Positions 25,438 through 33,750 of a stretch of 64,000 bases of DNA are shown in pieces (the stretch's first letter is position 1; the number at the start of each line of letters is the position of its first letter). A program made the translations under genes and the position numbers. The DNA is from Haloarcula marismortui ATCC 43049. GTDB taxonomy: Archaea; Halobacteriota; Halobacteria; Halobacteriales; Haloarculaceae. Below the pieces are notes generated by a model. That model had not been told where the DNA came from. It was given only the letters and a program-made list of their open reading frames with translations, and ran no database searches. Location: the NCBI RefSeq assembly GCF_000011085.1, contig NC_006396.1:248001-312000 (forward strand), given 5' to 3'.

Positions 25438-26541
25438 ATGACTGCATTGTTCTCACCGCTGGAACTCCGCGAGACGACAGTCCCGAATCGCGTCATGGTT
25501 TCACCGATGTGCCAGTACTCCTGTGACGCCCGCGACGGCCTCGCCACCGACTGGCACCGGACACATCTCGGCTCCCGTGCCGTCGGCGGCGCGGGGCTGG
25601 TCATGACCGAAGCGACCGCCGTCGAAGCTCGCGGCCGCATCTCGCCGGAGGACCTGGGTATCTGGAGCGACGAGCACGCGGCGGCGCTGGAACCGATTAC
25701 GGGGTTCATCAGCGAACAGGGCAGCGTCCCGGGCATTCAGCTGGCCCACGCTGGCCGGAAAGCATCCATCGAACGACCGTGGGATGGGCACGACCCGCTC
25801 CAGCCCGACGACGGGGGCTGGGAAGTCGTCGGCCCGAGTGACGACCCGTGGCCGTACGAGGACACTGAGGCACCGCCGACGACAGCGCTCGACCAGGACG
25901 GTATCGAGGCTGTCATCGACTCGTTCCGCACCGCCGCCGAGCGCGCGCTCGATGCCGGCTTCGAGGTTGCAGAGGTCCACGCCGCTCACGGCTACCTCCT
26001 GCATCAGTTCCTCTCGCCAGTGACGAACCACCGCGAGGACGACTACGGCGGCGACTTCAAGGGGCGTACGCGACTGACACGGGAGGTTACCGCTGCCGTC
26101 CGTGATGTCTGGCCCGACGACAAGCCGGTGTTCGTCCGTATCTCGGCGACTGACTGGCTCCCCGACCGCGACGCATGGACCGTCGAGGACTCCGTGCGCC
26201 TGTCGGACCGACTCGCCGACATCGGTGCGGACTTCATCGACGTGAGCGGCGGCGGCATCCACCCCGAATCCCGCCCCGATTACGCCGGTCCGAACTACCA
26301 ACTCCAGTACGCCGAGCAGATTCGAGCGGAAACCGAGTCGGACATTGCTGTCGGCGCTGTCGGCGGCATCACGACGCCCGAACAGGCCGAAGCCGTCATC
26401 GCTAATGACCGGGCCGACATGGCTATCGTCGGCCGCGAACACCTCCGGGACCCGTACTTCACGATGACTGCTGCGAAGGAACTCGACGCGACCGACGAAA
26501 TAGAGGGGCCGCCACAGTACCGTCGCGCCTGGGGCTTCTGA
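25438..26541 (+). CDS. Old Yellow Enzyme-family NADH:flavin oxidoreductase (YqjM-like)
   Basis: A 367-residue FMN enzyme starting at MTALFSPLELRETTVPNRVMVSPMCQYSC. YqjM-type features are CQYS near the N-terminus, IQLAHAGRKAS, the active-site AEVHAAHGYLLHQFLSPVTNHREDDYGG, VRISATDWL and AVGAVGGITTPEQAE. The upstream in-frame extension (to 25387) lacks family similarity, so the second Met is used. It reduces activated double bonds with NAD(P)H; the natural substrate is unknown. It is 98 nt after the beta-RFAP synthase-like gene. Confidence 0.9.
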   Translation: MTALFSPLELRETTVPNRVMVSPMCQYSCDARDGLATDWHRTHLGSRAVGGAGLVMTEATAVEARGRISPEDLGIWSDEHAAALEPITGFISEQGSVPGIQLAHAGRKASIERPWDGHDPLQPDDGGWEVVGPSDDPWPYEDTEAPPTTALDQDGIEAVIDSFRTAAERALDAGFEVAEVHAAHGYLLHQFLSPVTNHREDDYGGDFKGRTRLTREVTAAVRDVWPDDKPVFVRISATDWLPDRDAWTVEDSVRLSDRLADIGADFIDVSGGGIHPESRPDYAGPNYQLQYAEQIRAETESDIAVGAVGGITTPEQAEAVIANDRADMAIVGREHLRDPYFTMTAAKELDATDEIEGPPQYRRAWGF

Positions 26542-26546
26542 CTGCC

Positions 26547-27560
26547 CTACACCTTATCGAGGTCGAGGTCGACGGCGTACCAGTCGAGCACGAGCAGGAA
26601 GGCCGCGCCGACGGCACCAGCGGCGACGAACGCGATGAGCACGTCCGTCGAAAAACCCACTTTGTCCTGCACTTCCACGACGGGGGCGCGCAGCGCGCCG
26701 ACGACGAGCGCGACGAGGAAGGCCAGCGTGGCCCGGCGGTTGTAATCAAGCGCCCGCCGGACGACGCGCGCGATGGTGAACAAGCCGACGAGTCCGCCGA
26801 GAATGAACGTCACGACCGGCACGGCGGTCGTGGTCACGTCTTCGGTTGGGCCGCCAGTAACGAGCGCGATGAGCGCGTCGACAAACTCACTGAGGGCCGT
26901 CGACATGCGGGTGTACTGGCCGAGGATAATGAGCAACAGCGACCCCGAAATACCGGGCAGAATCATCGCGCTAACGCCGACCATGCCGGCGAAAAAGACC
27001 AGTGCGAGGCCGCCACCATTTGTGGCGGCGTTCGAGACGCCGGACACGTAGAATGCGACCAGAAAGCCGACGACGCCGGCCCCGGCCTGAAATGGGGAGT
27101 CGACTGTGAGACTTCGCAGTAGCACTATCGCTGAGGCGGCGATGAGCCCGAAAAAGAATCCGAAGAGGAGTGCCGGCGTCTCCTGACTGGCGATGTGGAC
27201 AATTCGTGTCACGATGACGACAGCGGTGGCGACGCCGGCGACCAGCGCGAGGAGGAACCAGATATCTATTTCGAGGAGTTCGGAGAACGCGCCACGGACA
27301 TCGACACCGCCGTCAACGGGAGCGAGTGCGCGAAAGAACTGCACTATCCGGCCCGGGGTGACGGCGGTAATCGCAGCAATGAGTCGCTCATAGACCCCGG
27401 CGATAAGCGCGATTGTCCCGCCAGAGACGCCGGGGACGCCATCGGCACTGCCCATACAGAGGCCGATGAGAAACGTTCGAAGCCACGCACGGAGCGGCGG
27501 CACCGAGCCCCGAATCGTCGGCAGGTCGCTTGGGTCCCGGTCAGGATGAGTGGTCATCAC
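26547..27560 (-). CDS. DUF368 membrane protein, candidate polyprenyl-phosphate translocase
   Basis: A 337-residue membrane protein with about nine helices and the DUF368 signatures: FLIGLCMGSADGVPGVSGGTIALIAGVYERLIAAI near the N-terminus and the repeated AMILPGISGSLLLIILGQY in the second half, which give an inverted-repeat architecture. Bacterial DUF368 proteins (PopT) recycle undecaprenyl phosphate across the membrane. In an archaeon the lipid would be dolichyl phosphate used for N-glycosylation; this is inference. It is convergent with the OYE gene, 5 nt between stops. Confidence 0.85.
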   Translation of the reverse strand: MMTTHPDRDPSDLPTIRGSVPPLRAWLRTFLIGLCMGSADGVPGVSGGTIALIAGVYERLIAAITAVTPGRIVQFFRALAPVDGGVDVRGAFSELLEIDIWFLLALVAGVATAVVIVTRIVHIASQETPALLFGFFFGLIAASAIVLLRSLTVDSPFQAGAGVVGFLVAFYVSGVSNAATNGGGLALVFFAGMVGVSAMILPGISGSLLLIILGQYTRMSTALSEFVDALIALVTGGPTEDVTTTAVPVVTFILGGLVGLFTIARVVRRALDYNRRATLAFLVALVVGALRAPVVEVQDKVGFSTDVLIAFVAAGAVGAAFLLVLDWYAVDLDLDKV

Positions 27561-27663
27561 TGAACGCTTCCAGCATCACGCTCAAATCCCTTGTGGAGTC
27601 CCATCGTGTTATGGAGCTATCACAACGACGAAACTGCGGCTGAACAAGTAGTCCGCGACAGCG

Positions 27664-27915
27664 CTAGCTCCGCTGCGATAGCGTGAGCACGCCGTTCCTG
27701 AGTGTCTGGACTGCGCCGGCGGCCGGCAGGTCGATGTCGAACTCCGTCTGGAGGTGCGGGGCGTCGACGGCCACGATAGCCTCCGTTCCGATGATGTCAA
27801 CTGTCACGTGGTCGTCGCTAACCTGAAGTGAGTCGAGGTCGACGGCGACCGTCCAGCCGTCGTCGTGGTCGGTGTGCGAGACGTGTAGCGGCGACCGTTC
27901 AGTTTGTGCATCCAT
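27664..27915 (-). CDS. Hsp20/alpha-crystallin-like small protein
   Basis: An 83-residue all-beta protein: DDGWTVAVDLDSLQVSDDHVTVDIIGTEAIVAVDAPHLQTEFDIDLPAAGAVQTLRNGVLTLSQRS. The strand pattern, a short strand pair then an exposed NGVLTL strand, resembles a trimmed alpha-crystallin domain (the NGVLTV motif of Hsp20). N- and C-terminal extensions needed for oligomerisation are missing, so a chaperone role is uncertain. A perfect 7-bp inverted repeat overlaps its predicted box A (27930-27946), suggesting specific regulation. Confidence 0.6.
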   Translation of the reverse strand: MDAQTERSPLHVSHTDHDDGWTVAVDLDSLQVSDDHVTVDIIGTEAIVAVDAPHLQTEFDIDLPAAGAVQTLRNGVLTLSQRS

Positions 27916-27929
27916 TCGTCATCCATGAG

Positions 27930-27946
27930 TATGTGTTACACACATA
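27930..27946 (-). promoter_or_regulatory. Inverted repeat at the promoter of the Hsp20-like gene
   Basis: TATGTGT-TAC-ACACATA forms a perfect 7-bp inverted repeat with a 3-nt spacer. On the minus strand it overlaps the AT-rich box about 25-30 nt before the ATG at 27915, an arrangement suited to a dimeric repressor. No other copy was noticed in the window. Confidence 0.4.
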
Positions 27947-28006
27947 AAGGTCCCCGTTCGGCGCGTGCCAAAGGGCGCGGTGCAAGACAATGCAGGCACT
28001 CTGTCC

Positions 28007-29317
28007 TTACAGGGCCGGGCCGAGATAGCCCCACGCTTGCAACCGATCCCCGTCGCCGTCGATCCAGCGCTCGCCGATGTCGTCGCGGTAGTAGCGGTTC
28101 GGGATACGGATAGCATCGACGCGCTTGTAGGCCTGCTCGCGGGCCGCCTGCATTGTTTCGCCTTTGCCCGTGACGACCAGCGGCATCCCGCTCTCGCCGG
28201 CGACCCGCCACTGCTCATCAACCCGCTTTGCGTCCTCGATGTGGATGCCCTCACGGCTGTCGGATTCGAAGACGACCGCGGCGTTGCGGGAGTTCTCATC
28301 GTAGGTCTCCTCGTCGTCGAATGGGAACGGCGGGAGGACGACCCGAACCGCGACCTGATATCCACGATGGACCTTCAAGTCCGGGTCGCGCCCGTGTGCC
28401 AGATCGAGGAAGAACTGGCCCGTTTCTGATTCAAACGACTCTTCTTGGAGCGCTATGGTCGGATAACCAAAGCGCGGCGTGAACTCCAGCGGATAGATCC
28501 CGCTGTCGTTGACGATACAGTTGATGTCGATGCTGCCGACGTACCCCTCGTCGGCGAGCCAGCCTTCCACCTTGCCGAGTGTCTCTTCAAACAGTTCGTT
28601 CCGGCCGGCCCAGAACATTGAGGTTCCCATCTCCCCGGTCGAGGGACCGATGTTGCCCGGGAACAACTTCTTGTGCTCGAAGTTGAAGTTGACTGGCTCG
28701 ACGAACGAGTCGCCGTTGAAGAACCCGCAGACGGCGATTTCGACGCCCGCAACTTTCCGCTGTAGCTGGAATCCTTTCATCCGATGGCCCCACGCCTTCT
28801 TGTAGGCACGAAGCACGTCGACGATATCACTGCCGTCGTCCTCGTTCCCGACGTAGAGGAGTCGCTTGACGTTCTGGACTTCCCCAAGCGGTTTGATGAC
28901 GTACGGGGCGGGGTTCTCCTGTACGTGTTGGATGCCGGCGTCGAAGTCCTCGAAGACGTGGTGCTCGATAGTGTTGACACCGTGGTCTTCGAGTATCTCC
29001 ATCGCGTAGCCGCGGTCTTCTTCGAGCGCGTCCGTATTGGGCGTCCCGCCGACGACGGCGTGACCTTCGGCTCGGAGTTCCCGTGCGATTTCGCCGGTAC
29101 CGATATCGCTGCCCACCCAGATGTCGTCGAAGATGACGACATCAGCCCAGTCGAGGTCCTCTCGCCAGTCGTCAGTTTTCGGGACGAACCCGTCGGCGAT
29201 CTCCTGATCGCTGTTGGCCTCGATGTAATAACGAACGTCGTGTCCCTCCTCGGTGACCTGCCACGCAATGTCGCCGATGAGCGCTGCGTCCAGCGAACAG
29301 AAGAGGAAATTTGCCAT
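28007..29317 (-). CDS. purD: Phosphoribosylamine-glycine ligase-type ATP-grasp enzyme (PurD)
   Basis: A 436-residue ATP-grasp ligase matching archaeal PurD: an N-terminal Rossmann-like domain (FLFCSLDAALIGDIAWQVTEEGHDVRYYIE), the ATP-grasp core with APYVIKPLGE, VAGVEIAVCGFFNGDSFVEPVNFNFEHKKLFPGNIGPSTGEMGT, and a metal-binding GSIDINCIVNDSGIYPLEFTPRFGYPTI, then the C-domain. PurD makes glycinamide ribonucleotide in purine synthesis. The haloarchaeal protein diverges in its first 60 residues from bacterial PurD, so a related amide ligase remains possible. Confidence 0.8.
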   Translation of the reverse strand: MANFLFCSLDAALIGDIAWQVTEEGHDVRYYIEANSDQEIADGFVPKTDDWREDLDWADVVIFDDIWVGSDIGTGEIARELRAEGHAVVGGTPNTDALEEDRGYAMEILEDHGVNTIEHHVFEDFDAGIQHVQENPAPYVIKPLGEVQNVKRLLYVGNEDDGSDIVDVLRAYKKAWGHRMKGFQLQRKVAGVEIAVCGFFNGDSFVEPVNFNFEHKKLFPGNIGPSTGEMGTSMFWAGRNELFEETLGKVEGWLADEGYVGSIDINCIVNDSGIYPLEFTPRFGYPTIALQEESFESETGQFFLDLAHGRDPDLKVHRGYQVAVRVVLPPFPFDDEETYDENSRNAAVVFESDSREGIHIEDAKRVDEQWRVAGESGMPLVVTGKGETMQAAREQAYKRVDAIRIPNRYYRDDIGERWIDGDGDRLQAWGYLGPAL

Positions 29318-29496
29318 AGCACGTCTGCGAGCGGGTGCGGGGTAAACGTTGTCCGTCGTGCCGACCGCGGGTCATCCTTATCGCGATTGTTGCACGCAGG
29401 AGTGTCATGCCGGCCCGTTGGACACCCATTGCTTATTTAAATAAACCCGCTCGCGTAAGCCGAATCGTTTTAGTCCCCATCTGTAAATTGCCACGT

Positions 29497-29769
29497 ATGA
29501 CACGCGACGAACTCGCGTCCGCGAGTGAACTGCTCGAATCGGCGGCCGAAGACACTGGCAGCGATGAGGCGAGCGAACGCCTCGCCGAACTCGCCGACCA
29601 GCTTGACAGTCTTGCGACTGACGAACGCGGCCCGGACCACGGTCGACTCGCCCGCATCCAGTCGGCGCTCAACGACCTCAGTAGCGGTGACGCGGACGAC
29701 GTGACCGAAGCCATCGAAGACGCCGACGACAAGATCAACGAGTACCGGTCCGACCTCGAAGGAGTCTGA
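29497..29769 (+). CDS. Small acidic helical protein, 90 aa
   Basis: A 90-residue acidic protein, almost entirely helical: MTRDELASASELLESAAEDTG, ERLAELADQLDSLATDERG, HGRLARIQSALNDLSS and DVTEAIEDADDKINEYRSDLEGV. Four heptad-like helices suggest a small helical bundle. The ATG is fixed by a box (gttttag, about 29467) 27 nt upstream. No family assignment. An antisense open frame crosses it as an artefact of the frameshifted lipoprotein gene downstream. Confidence 0.65.
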   Translation: MTRDELASASELLESAAEDTGSDEASERLAELADQLDSLATDERGPDHGRLARIQSALNDLSSGDADDVTEAIEDADDKINEYRSDLEGV

Positions 29770-29847
29770 GGCGGCGCTTCTGCGCCAGCGCATGGCTGTC
29801 TGGTGACTTTCTGCGAGGCAAAGTCGGTTTTCGAACGCGATAGAGCA

Positions 29848-30674
29848 CTACGATTCGGTTGCGGTTTCCTCGTCGACCGGCTTGATTCGGTGTGTCGCGT
29901 CGTTGAGCCTTTCGGGGCTCGTAGTCGGTAGATGACTTCGCGGGGTTCCGTATCGTCGACGTACGGTGTTTTACCGTCGTGCGTGATGACCGCTGTCTCT
30001 TCCGGCTTCAGTTTTCCGTCAAACCGGCCGACTGGCGCGTAGGCGACGCGTGGACCGGTTCGGTTGAGTGCAATGACGTACCGACCAGCGGTGTCGCCCG
30101 TGTTTGTGACCGTTATCGAAAGCGTTGGCTTGGCGGGCTCGGTGACCTGCTCTGGCCCGCCAAGCGTGATATCGAACGAGGGGAGCGGGATTTGGAGTCG
30201 GTCTCGAACTGCCTCCGGTGGCGTCCACTTCCCGCCGGGCCAGGACAATTGAGTATCGCTGGCTGAGCCGGTTTCGGGGAGGTTGAAGACCAGCGGCCCA
30301 CCGGTCTCGGTGAACTGTCGGCCCCACTCGCCATCGCGATACAGGCCGTTCCTGAACGTCTCGGGGCTGTACGTCGACCCGTCGAACCTGAGTGAAAACG
30401 CGGTGCGGTCTACTCCCGAGCCCCGGATAGTTGTTGTCAGCACGAGGAACTGGCCGTCGGCTGGCTGGACAGTGATAGAGTCGGTACCCGGGACCACGAC
30501 GCCGGGCATCACCGCGGCGTCGGTAACCGTCACCGCGGGCGGCGGCCCGGTATCAGTTTCGCTGACGACCGGCGACCGGACCGGCGTCACTGTTTCGGTG
30601 TCAGCAGTCTCACCCTGACATCCAGCACCGATGATAGCCAGTCCACAGAGTGCCAGAACACGACGGCGGTACAT
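29848..30674 (-). CDS. Putative lipoprotein with apparent 3' frameshift
   Basis: A secreted lipoprotein: MYRRRVLALCGLAIIGAGCQG has a Sec/Tat-like hydrophobic segment ending in lipobox GAGC, then a Thr-rich linker and an all-beta domain (TLSITVTNTGDTAGRYVIALNRTG) like extracellular Ig/immunoglobulin-type haloarchaeal lipoproteins. The frame stays sensible up to DTEPREVIYRL near 29930. After that it continues as non-haloarchaeal Ser/Arg-rich residues, whereas the +1 frame reads TTSPERLNDATHRIKPVDEE and stops at 29848. A single-base indel near 29905-29930 is likely; the gene may encode a truncated or extended protein. Confidence 0.6.
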
Positions 30675-30939
30675 GACTCTGGGTTGCCCTGCCCTGAATA
30701 AATGCCTTCAGAAGGCTCAGATTCTGTTTTGACCGACCGTTCCCCGTTCGACCGGAGCCCACCTGCCTCCTCGCTTTGCATAGTCTGTGTTACCGAAATT
30801 CAGGCACGGTCTGATTAAATAACATGTTAATTAATGTTTGTGTCTAACCAAAAGCTTTTGACAATTCCGTTGGTTTCGGTCAAATGTATATCAGGTTGGG
30901 GGAATTGGGTGGCGGCACCTTCCCTACGTGGTGATATCA

Positions 30940-31764
30940 ATGAGCAAATCAACGAAGGGCCAAACGGCCCCCAAATCGATGCGTCACAAACAAATACTCG
31001 ACGTAGCGGCCGAGAACCCTGAGGCGTCCATCGCAGAGCTTGCGGCCGAAGTACCGAGCGCGACAGCGGAACTGGTCGAACGGGTCCTCGAAGAACACGG
31101 CGACCCGGCTGAAACCGACGAGACGGACTCGTCCGACGAGTCACCGGCTGAACCGTCGGCGGGGTCACAGTCGCACCCGGCCCCCGAGGACCTCTCGTCG
31201 ACAGAGCGCGAGACGCTCCGGGCAATTCAGCAACACCCCACCGCGTCCCAGCGAGATCTCGCAGAAACGCTCGGCGTCACCGCTTCGACCGTGAGCAATC
31301 GCGTCAACGGCATCGACGGGTTCGACTGGACGAACCGCGAGGCGTTCGCAAACGCTGTGTTCTGCGAGCAGGAGACCGGGTCGGCGACCCCCTCCGGTAA
31401 GACCGAAACCCCAGCATCCGACAGCGAATCATCGGAGTCAACAGACACCCCAGATGACGCCGACGGTCGGGTGTCAGAACCAGATACCGCGTCAGACAGC
31501 ACCGAGTCCTCTATCGCGGCGGCCGAAACAGCAGCCGGCGAGGTGAACACCACACTGACAACGTTCCAGTCGACTGTTGAGGACCTCTCCGAACAACTGG
31601 CCGAGCTCGAAGGGCAGGTCGAAACCATCGCGGATGGCGGCGGATCGCCGCAATCCGACCCGTTTCAGGACCCCGAACTCGTCCATAAGGTTGTCCACGC
31701 GTGTATGGACTCCGAGAAAATATCCGAGGACGAAGAGCTCCGGATTCTAGATTCGCTGCTCTAG
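30940..31764 (+). CDS. Winged-helix DNA-binding protein with acidic linker
   Basis: A 274-residue protein from ATG 30940, behind a GGTG. Two helix-turn-helix units are visible: MRHKQILDVAAENPEASIAELAAEVPSATAELVERVLEEHG and ERETLRAIQQHPTASQRDLAETLGVTASTVSNRVNGIDGFDW (a MarR/Lrp-like winged helix). Between and after them are acidic Ser/Asp/Pro-rich disordered stretches, and the end is helical (TTLTTFQSTVEDLSEQLAELEGQVETI). It is probably a transcription regulator. The AT-rich 265-nt upstream region has AACATGTT and AAAAGCTTTT palindromes. It is convergent with tfs, with overlapping stops. Confidence 0.72.
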   Translation: MSKSTKGQTAPKSMRHKQILDVAAENPEASIAELAAEVPSATAELVERVLEEHGDPAETDETDSSDESPAEPSAGSQSHPAPEDLSSTERETLRAIQQHPTASQRDLAETLGVTASTVSNRVNGIDGFDWTNREAFANAVFCEQETGSATPSGKTETPASDSESSESTDTPDDADGRVSEPDTASDSTESSIAAAETAAGEVNTTLTTFQSTVEDLSEQLAELEGQVETIADGGGSPQSDPFQDPELVHKVVHACMDSEKISEDEELRILDSLL

Positions 31765-32084
31765 TTGTACTCACGCCACCGGTGGCCACATTCTTGACAC
31801 TTGAAGAATCGCGTCGGCGGTTCGTCGGCTGACCCGGTCTGTTTGATCGTGTACCACGCTTTGCCGTGCCCGCATTCCTCACAGGTCACGTCGTCGGCCG
31901 TGGGCTTCCCCTCGAAGTTCGACCCCTCCTCGGTCTCTATCAGTTCGTCGTCGCTCTGTTCGTCCGTGCTGACGAACGCCGCCGCGCGGTCCTCGTCTTT
32001 CGCGACCCGCGCGCCACAGGACTGGCAGACCATCTCGTCACCATCGGCGTGCATCATCGAGCCACAGTCGTCGCAGAACTGCAT
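31761..32084 (-). CDS. tfs: Transcription factor S (TFIIS/RpoM-like)
   Basis: A 107-residue two-zinc-ribbon protein. The N-terminal ribbon is FCDDCGSMMHADGDEMVCQSCG and the C-terminal ribbon is VTCEECGHGKAWYTIKQTGSADEPPTRFFKCQECGHRWREYN. The acidic Asp-Glu in SADEPPTRFFKC is the catalytic hairpin that makes RNA polymerase cleave backtracked transcripts, so TFS activity is likely. The central linker is long and acidic. It is last in a cluster of minus-strand genes and its stop overlaps the HTH gene (CTAG, 31761-31764). Confidence 0.93.
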   Translation of the reverse strand: MQFCDDCGSMMHADGDEMVCQSCGARVAKDEDRAAAFVSTDEQSDDELIETEEGSNFEGKPTADDVTCEECGHGKAWYTIKQTGSADEPPTRFFKCQECGHRWREYN

Positions 32085-32116
32085 ACACGCCCGTCCGACA
32101 CCGAGGCAAAAAGCCG

Positions 32117-32752
32117 TTACTGCTCGTCTTCGATCTCGTGTTGCTCTGCGACCACCGGACAGTCCAGCAGCCGGACCGTCTCCATGTCGAGGAACTCCAT
32201 GATTTCGGTCCCGTCGTTCGTGCAGTGTGCGTTCGGCGGCGCGGAGAAGTGTTCACACTGCTCACAGTAGCGGTGTTTCGACACCTCCGCGTACCGGCTC
32301 TCTGGTGTGGTTTCGTTATCGTCGTCCGCGGCGATTTCTGCCCACACCTTATCCGCGTCGATGTGGTCGACATCGACCCGCTCGAACGCGCTTTCGCCGC
32401 TCCCGAAGGGGTCTTCGCCGCGCTCGTCCATTCCCGAGAAGGGGTCATCTGAATCGGGTGACGATCCAGAAAGTGGCCTGTCAGAGTCAGTTACCGAATC
32501 TGAACGAAACTCTTCCGTGTCGACGGCTGAGAGCAGGTCGTCATCATCAGTTGCACTGGGACCCGTCTCGGACATATCGTCGGTCGGTTCGTCGCTCGAT
32601 TCGATGTCGGTCCAGCTATCGTCGGGTGGCTGGCGTGCGTCTGTCGAGTCGTTCGCGCCGTCAGGCCCCGCATCGAGGCGCTCGAACGGGTCGCCCTCGC
32701 GCTCGTCGCCAGAATCGAGTTCTTCGAAGGGGTCTCGTTCGTCGTCACTCAT
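32117..32752 (-). CDS. Disordered acidic protein with DPF repeats and C-terminal Cys cluster
   Basis: A 211-residue protein from MSDDERDPF. The first 130 residues are very acidic and low-complexity but carry a repeated short motif: DPFEELDS, DPFERLDA, DPFSGMDE, DPFGSGE and AFERVDV. The C-terminal part is ordered: RYAEVSKHRYCEQCEHFSAPPNAHCTNDGTEIMEFLDMETVRLLDCPVV, with a CxxC and further Cys suggesting zinc. It overlaps the upstream coiled-coil gene by 8 nt (ATGAGTGA), so they are co-translated. The repeated DPF motifs look like multivalent binding sites for one partner. Confidence 0.7.
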   Translation of the reverse strand: MSDDERDPFEELDSGDEREGDPFERLDAGPDGANDSTDARQPPDDSWTDIESSDEPTDDMSETGPSATDDDDLLSAVDTEEFRSDSVTDSDRPLSGSSPDSDDPFSGMDERGEDPFGSGESAFERVDVDHIDADKVWAEIAADDDNETTPESRYAEVSKHRYCEQCEHFSAPPNAHCTNDGTEIMEFLDMETVRLLDCPVVAEQHEIEDEQ

Positions 32753-33617
32753 TGGTCTCGCCCGGTTCAAGCTGTGCTGCGGCCACCAGCCGCGCCTTCG
32801 AGCGGATAATGCCGCCCTCGGGTCGCACGTCCGACACTGTCGTGTTGCAGTGCGGACACTGGGGTTCGGTCAGGAGCCCAATATCGACCTGCTCGTCACA
32901 GTTCGAACACCGTGCCGTCGAGATGTTCTCCTGTGCCGCGGCGCGTTTCAGCCGGTCGACCGCTTTCTGGTTCTGGTCCCGGCCGCCATGGTCGTCGCGG
33001 AGGTCGCTGACGACCCAGGCGACGCGAGTGAGTTTGTCTTCGACATCGTCGAGACGGGCGTCGATGTCGGCGACTCGCTCGTCCTGCGTTTCGACCGAAT
33101 CGGTCAGATCGCCTCGAAGCGCGGTGAGTTCCGTCTCCATCGCGTCAATCTCCTGTGAGAGTGCCTCGATGCGGTCGAACTCCTCGTGGCTGTGGTCAGC
33201 CGGCGCTTTCGCGTCAGCCTCCCGTTTGACCTGCACGACGCGCTCGCGAACGTCGTCGATTTTCGTCTGAAAGTCCGCTTCGAGCGCGTCAAACCGATCG
33301 GCAAGCTGGCGTTCCACCGTATCGACGATATCGGGGATCTGGGCACTCACAGCGCTCTCGGTCGCCGCTTCGACTGAGCCGTTCAGCTTCTCGTCTACGG
33401 TTGCGGCGACGACGGCATCCAGTTCGTCCGACGACGGCTGGAGGTGGTCGCCCATTTCGCCGTCCGAATCGGCTGTTGTCATGTATGCGGCCAGCAGTTG
33501 CTCCATGACGGCGTCGCGAGGCACGCCGAGTGCCTCGGCTTGCTCGGTCAGCCACTCGTCTAGATCTGCAGATAGCTCGACGTACACTCCCCCGTCATCA
33601 GTCGACTCGGAGGACAT
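32745..33617 (-). CDS. Coiled-coil protein with C-terminal zinc ribbon
   Basis: A 290-residue protein from MSSESTDDGG. Residues about 5-50 resemble a ribbon-helix-helix (VYVELSADLDEWLTEQAEALGVPRDAVMEQLLAAYM), the middle (about 85-215) is a long coiled coil (IVDTVERQLADRFDALEADFQTKI, IDARLDDVEDKLTRVAWVVSDL) and the end is a zinc ribbon (ARCSNCDEQVDIGLLTEPQCPHCNTTV). It lies between the RecA-like gene and the DPF-repeat gene. This arrangement suggests a structural or DNA-organising module; role unknown. Confidence 0.72.
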   Translation of the reverse strand: MSSESTDDGGVYVELSADLDEWLTEQAEALGVPRDAVMEQLLAAYMTTADSDGEMGDHLQPSSDELDAVVAATVDEKLNGSVEAATESAVSAQIPDIVDTVERQLADRFDALEADFQTKIDDVRERVVQVKREADAKAPADHSHEEFDRIEALSQEIDAMETELTALRGDLTDSVETQDERVADIDARLDDVEDKLTRVAWVVSDLRDDHGGRDQNQKAVDRLKRAAAQENISTARCSNCDEQVDIGLLTEPQCPHCNTTVSDVRPEGGIIRSKARLVAAAQLEPGETNE

Positions 33618-33750
33618 TACGACACCCTTGACGAACAACACTGATAAGGGTTTACCGCCGATTTCAGATACCGAGAGTGGAAGCGACCACGCAGCAGCGT
33701 TCTCGTTGTTCTCTGCCGACAGCTACAGCCAGTTGTCCCGCCGACTATCG

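Noticed and set aside
29433..29847. C-terminal extension of the lipoprotein frame over the 29497 gene
   Set aside because: It is antisense to a gene with normal acidic composition and is Ser/Arg-rich, so it is attributed to a frameshift rather than coding.
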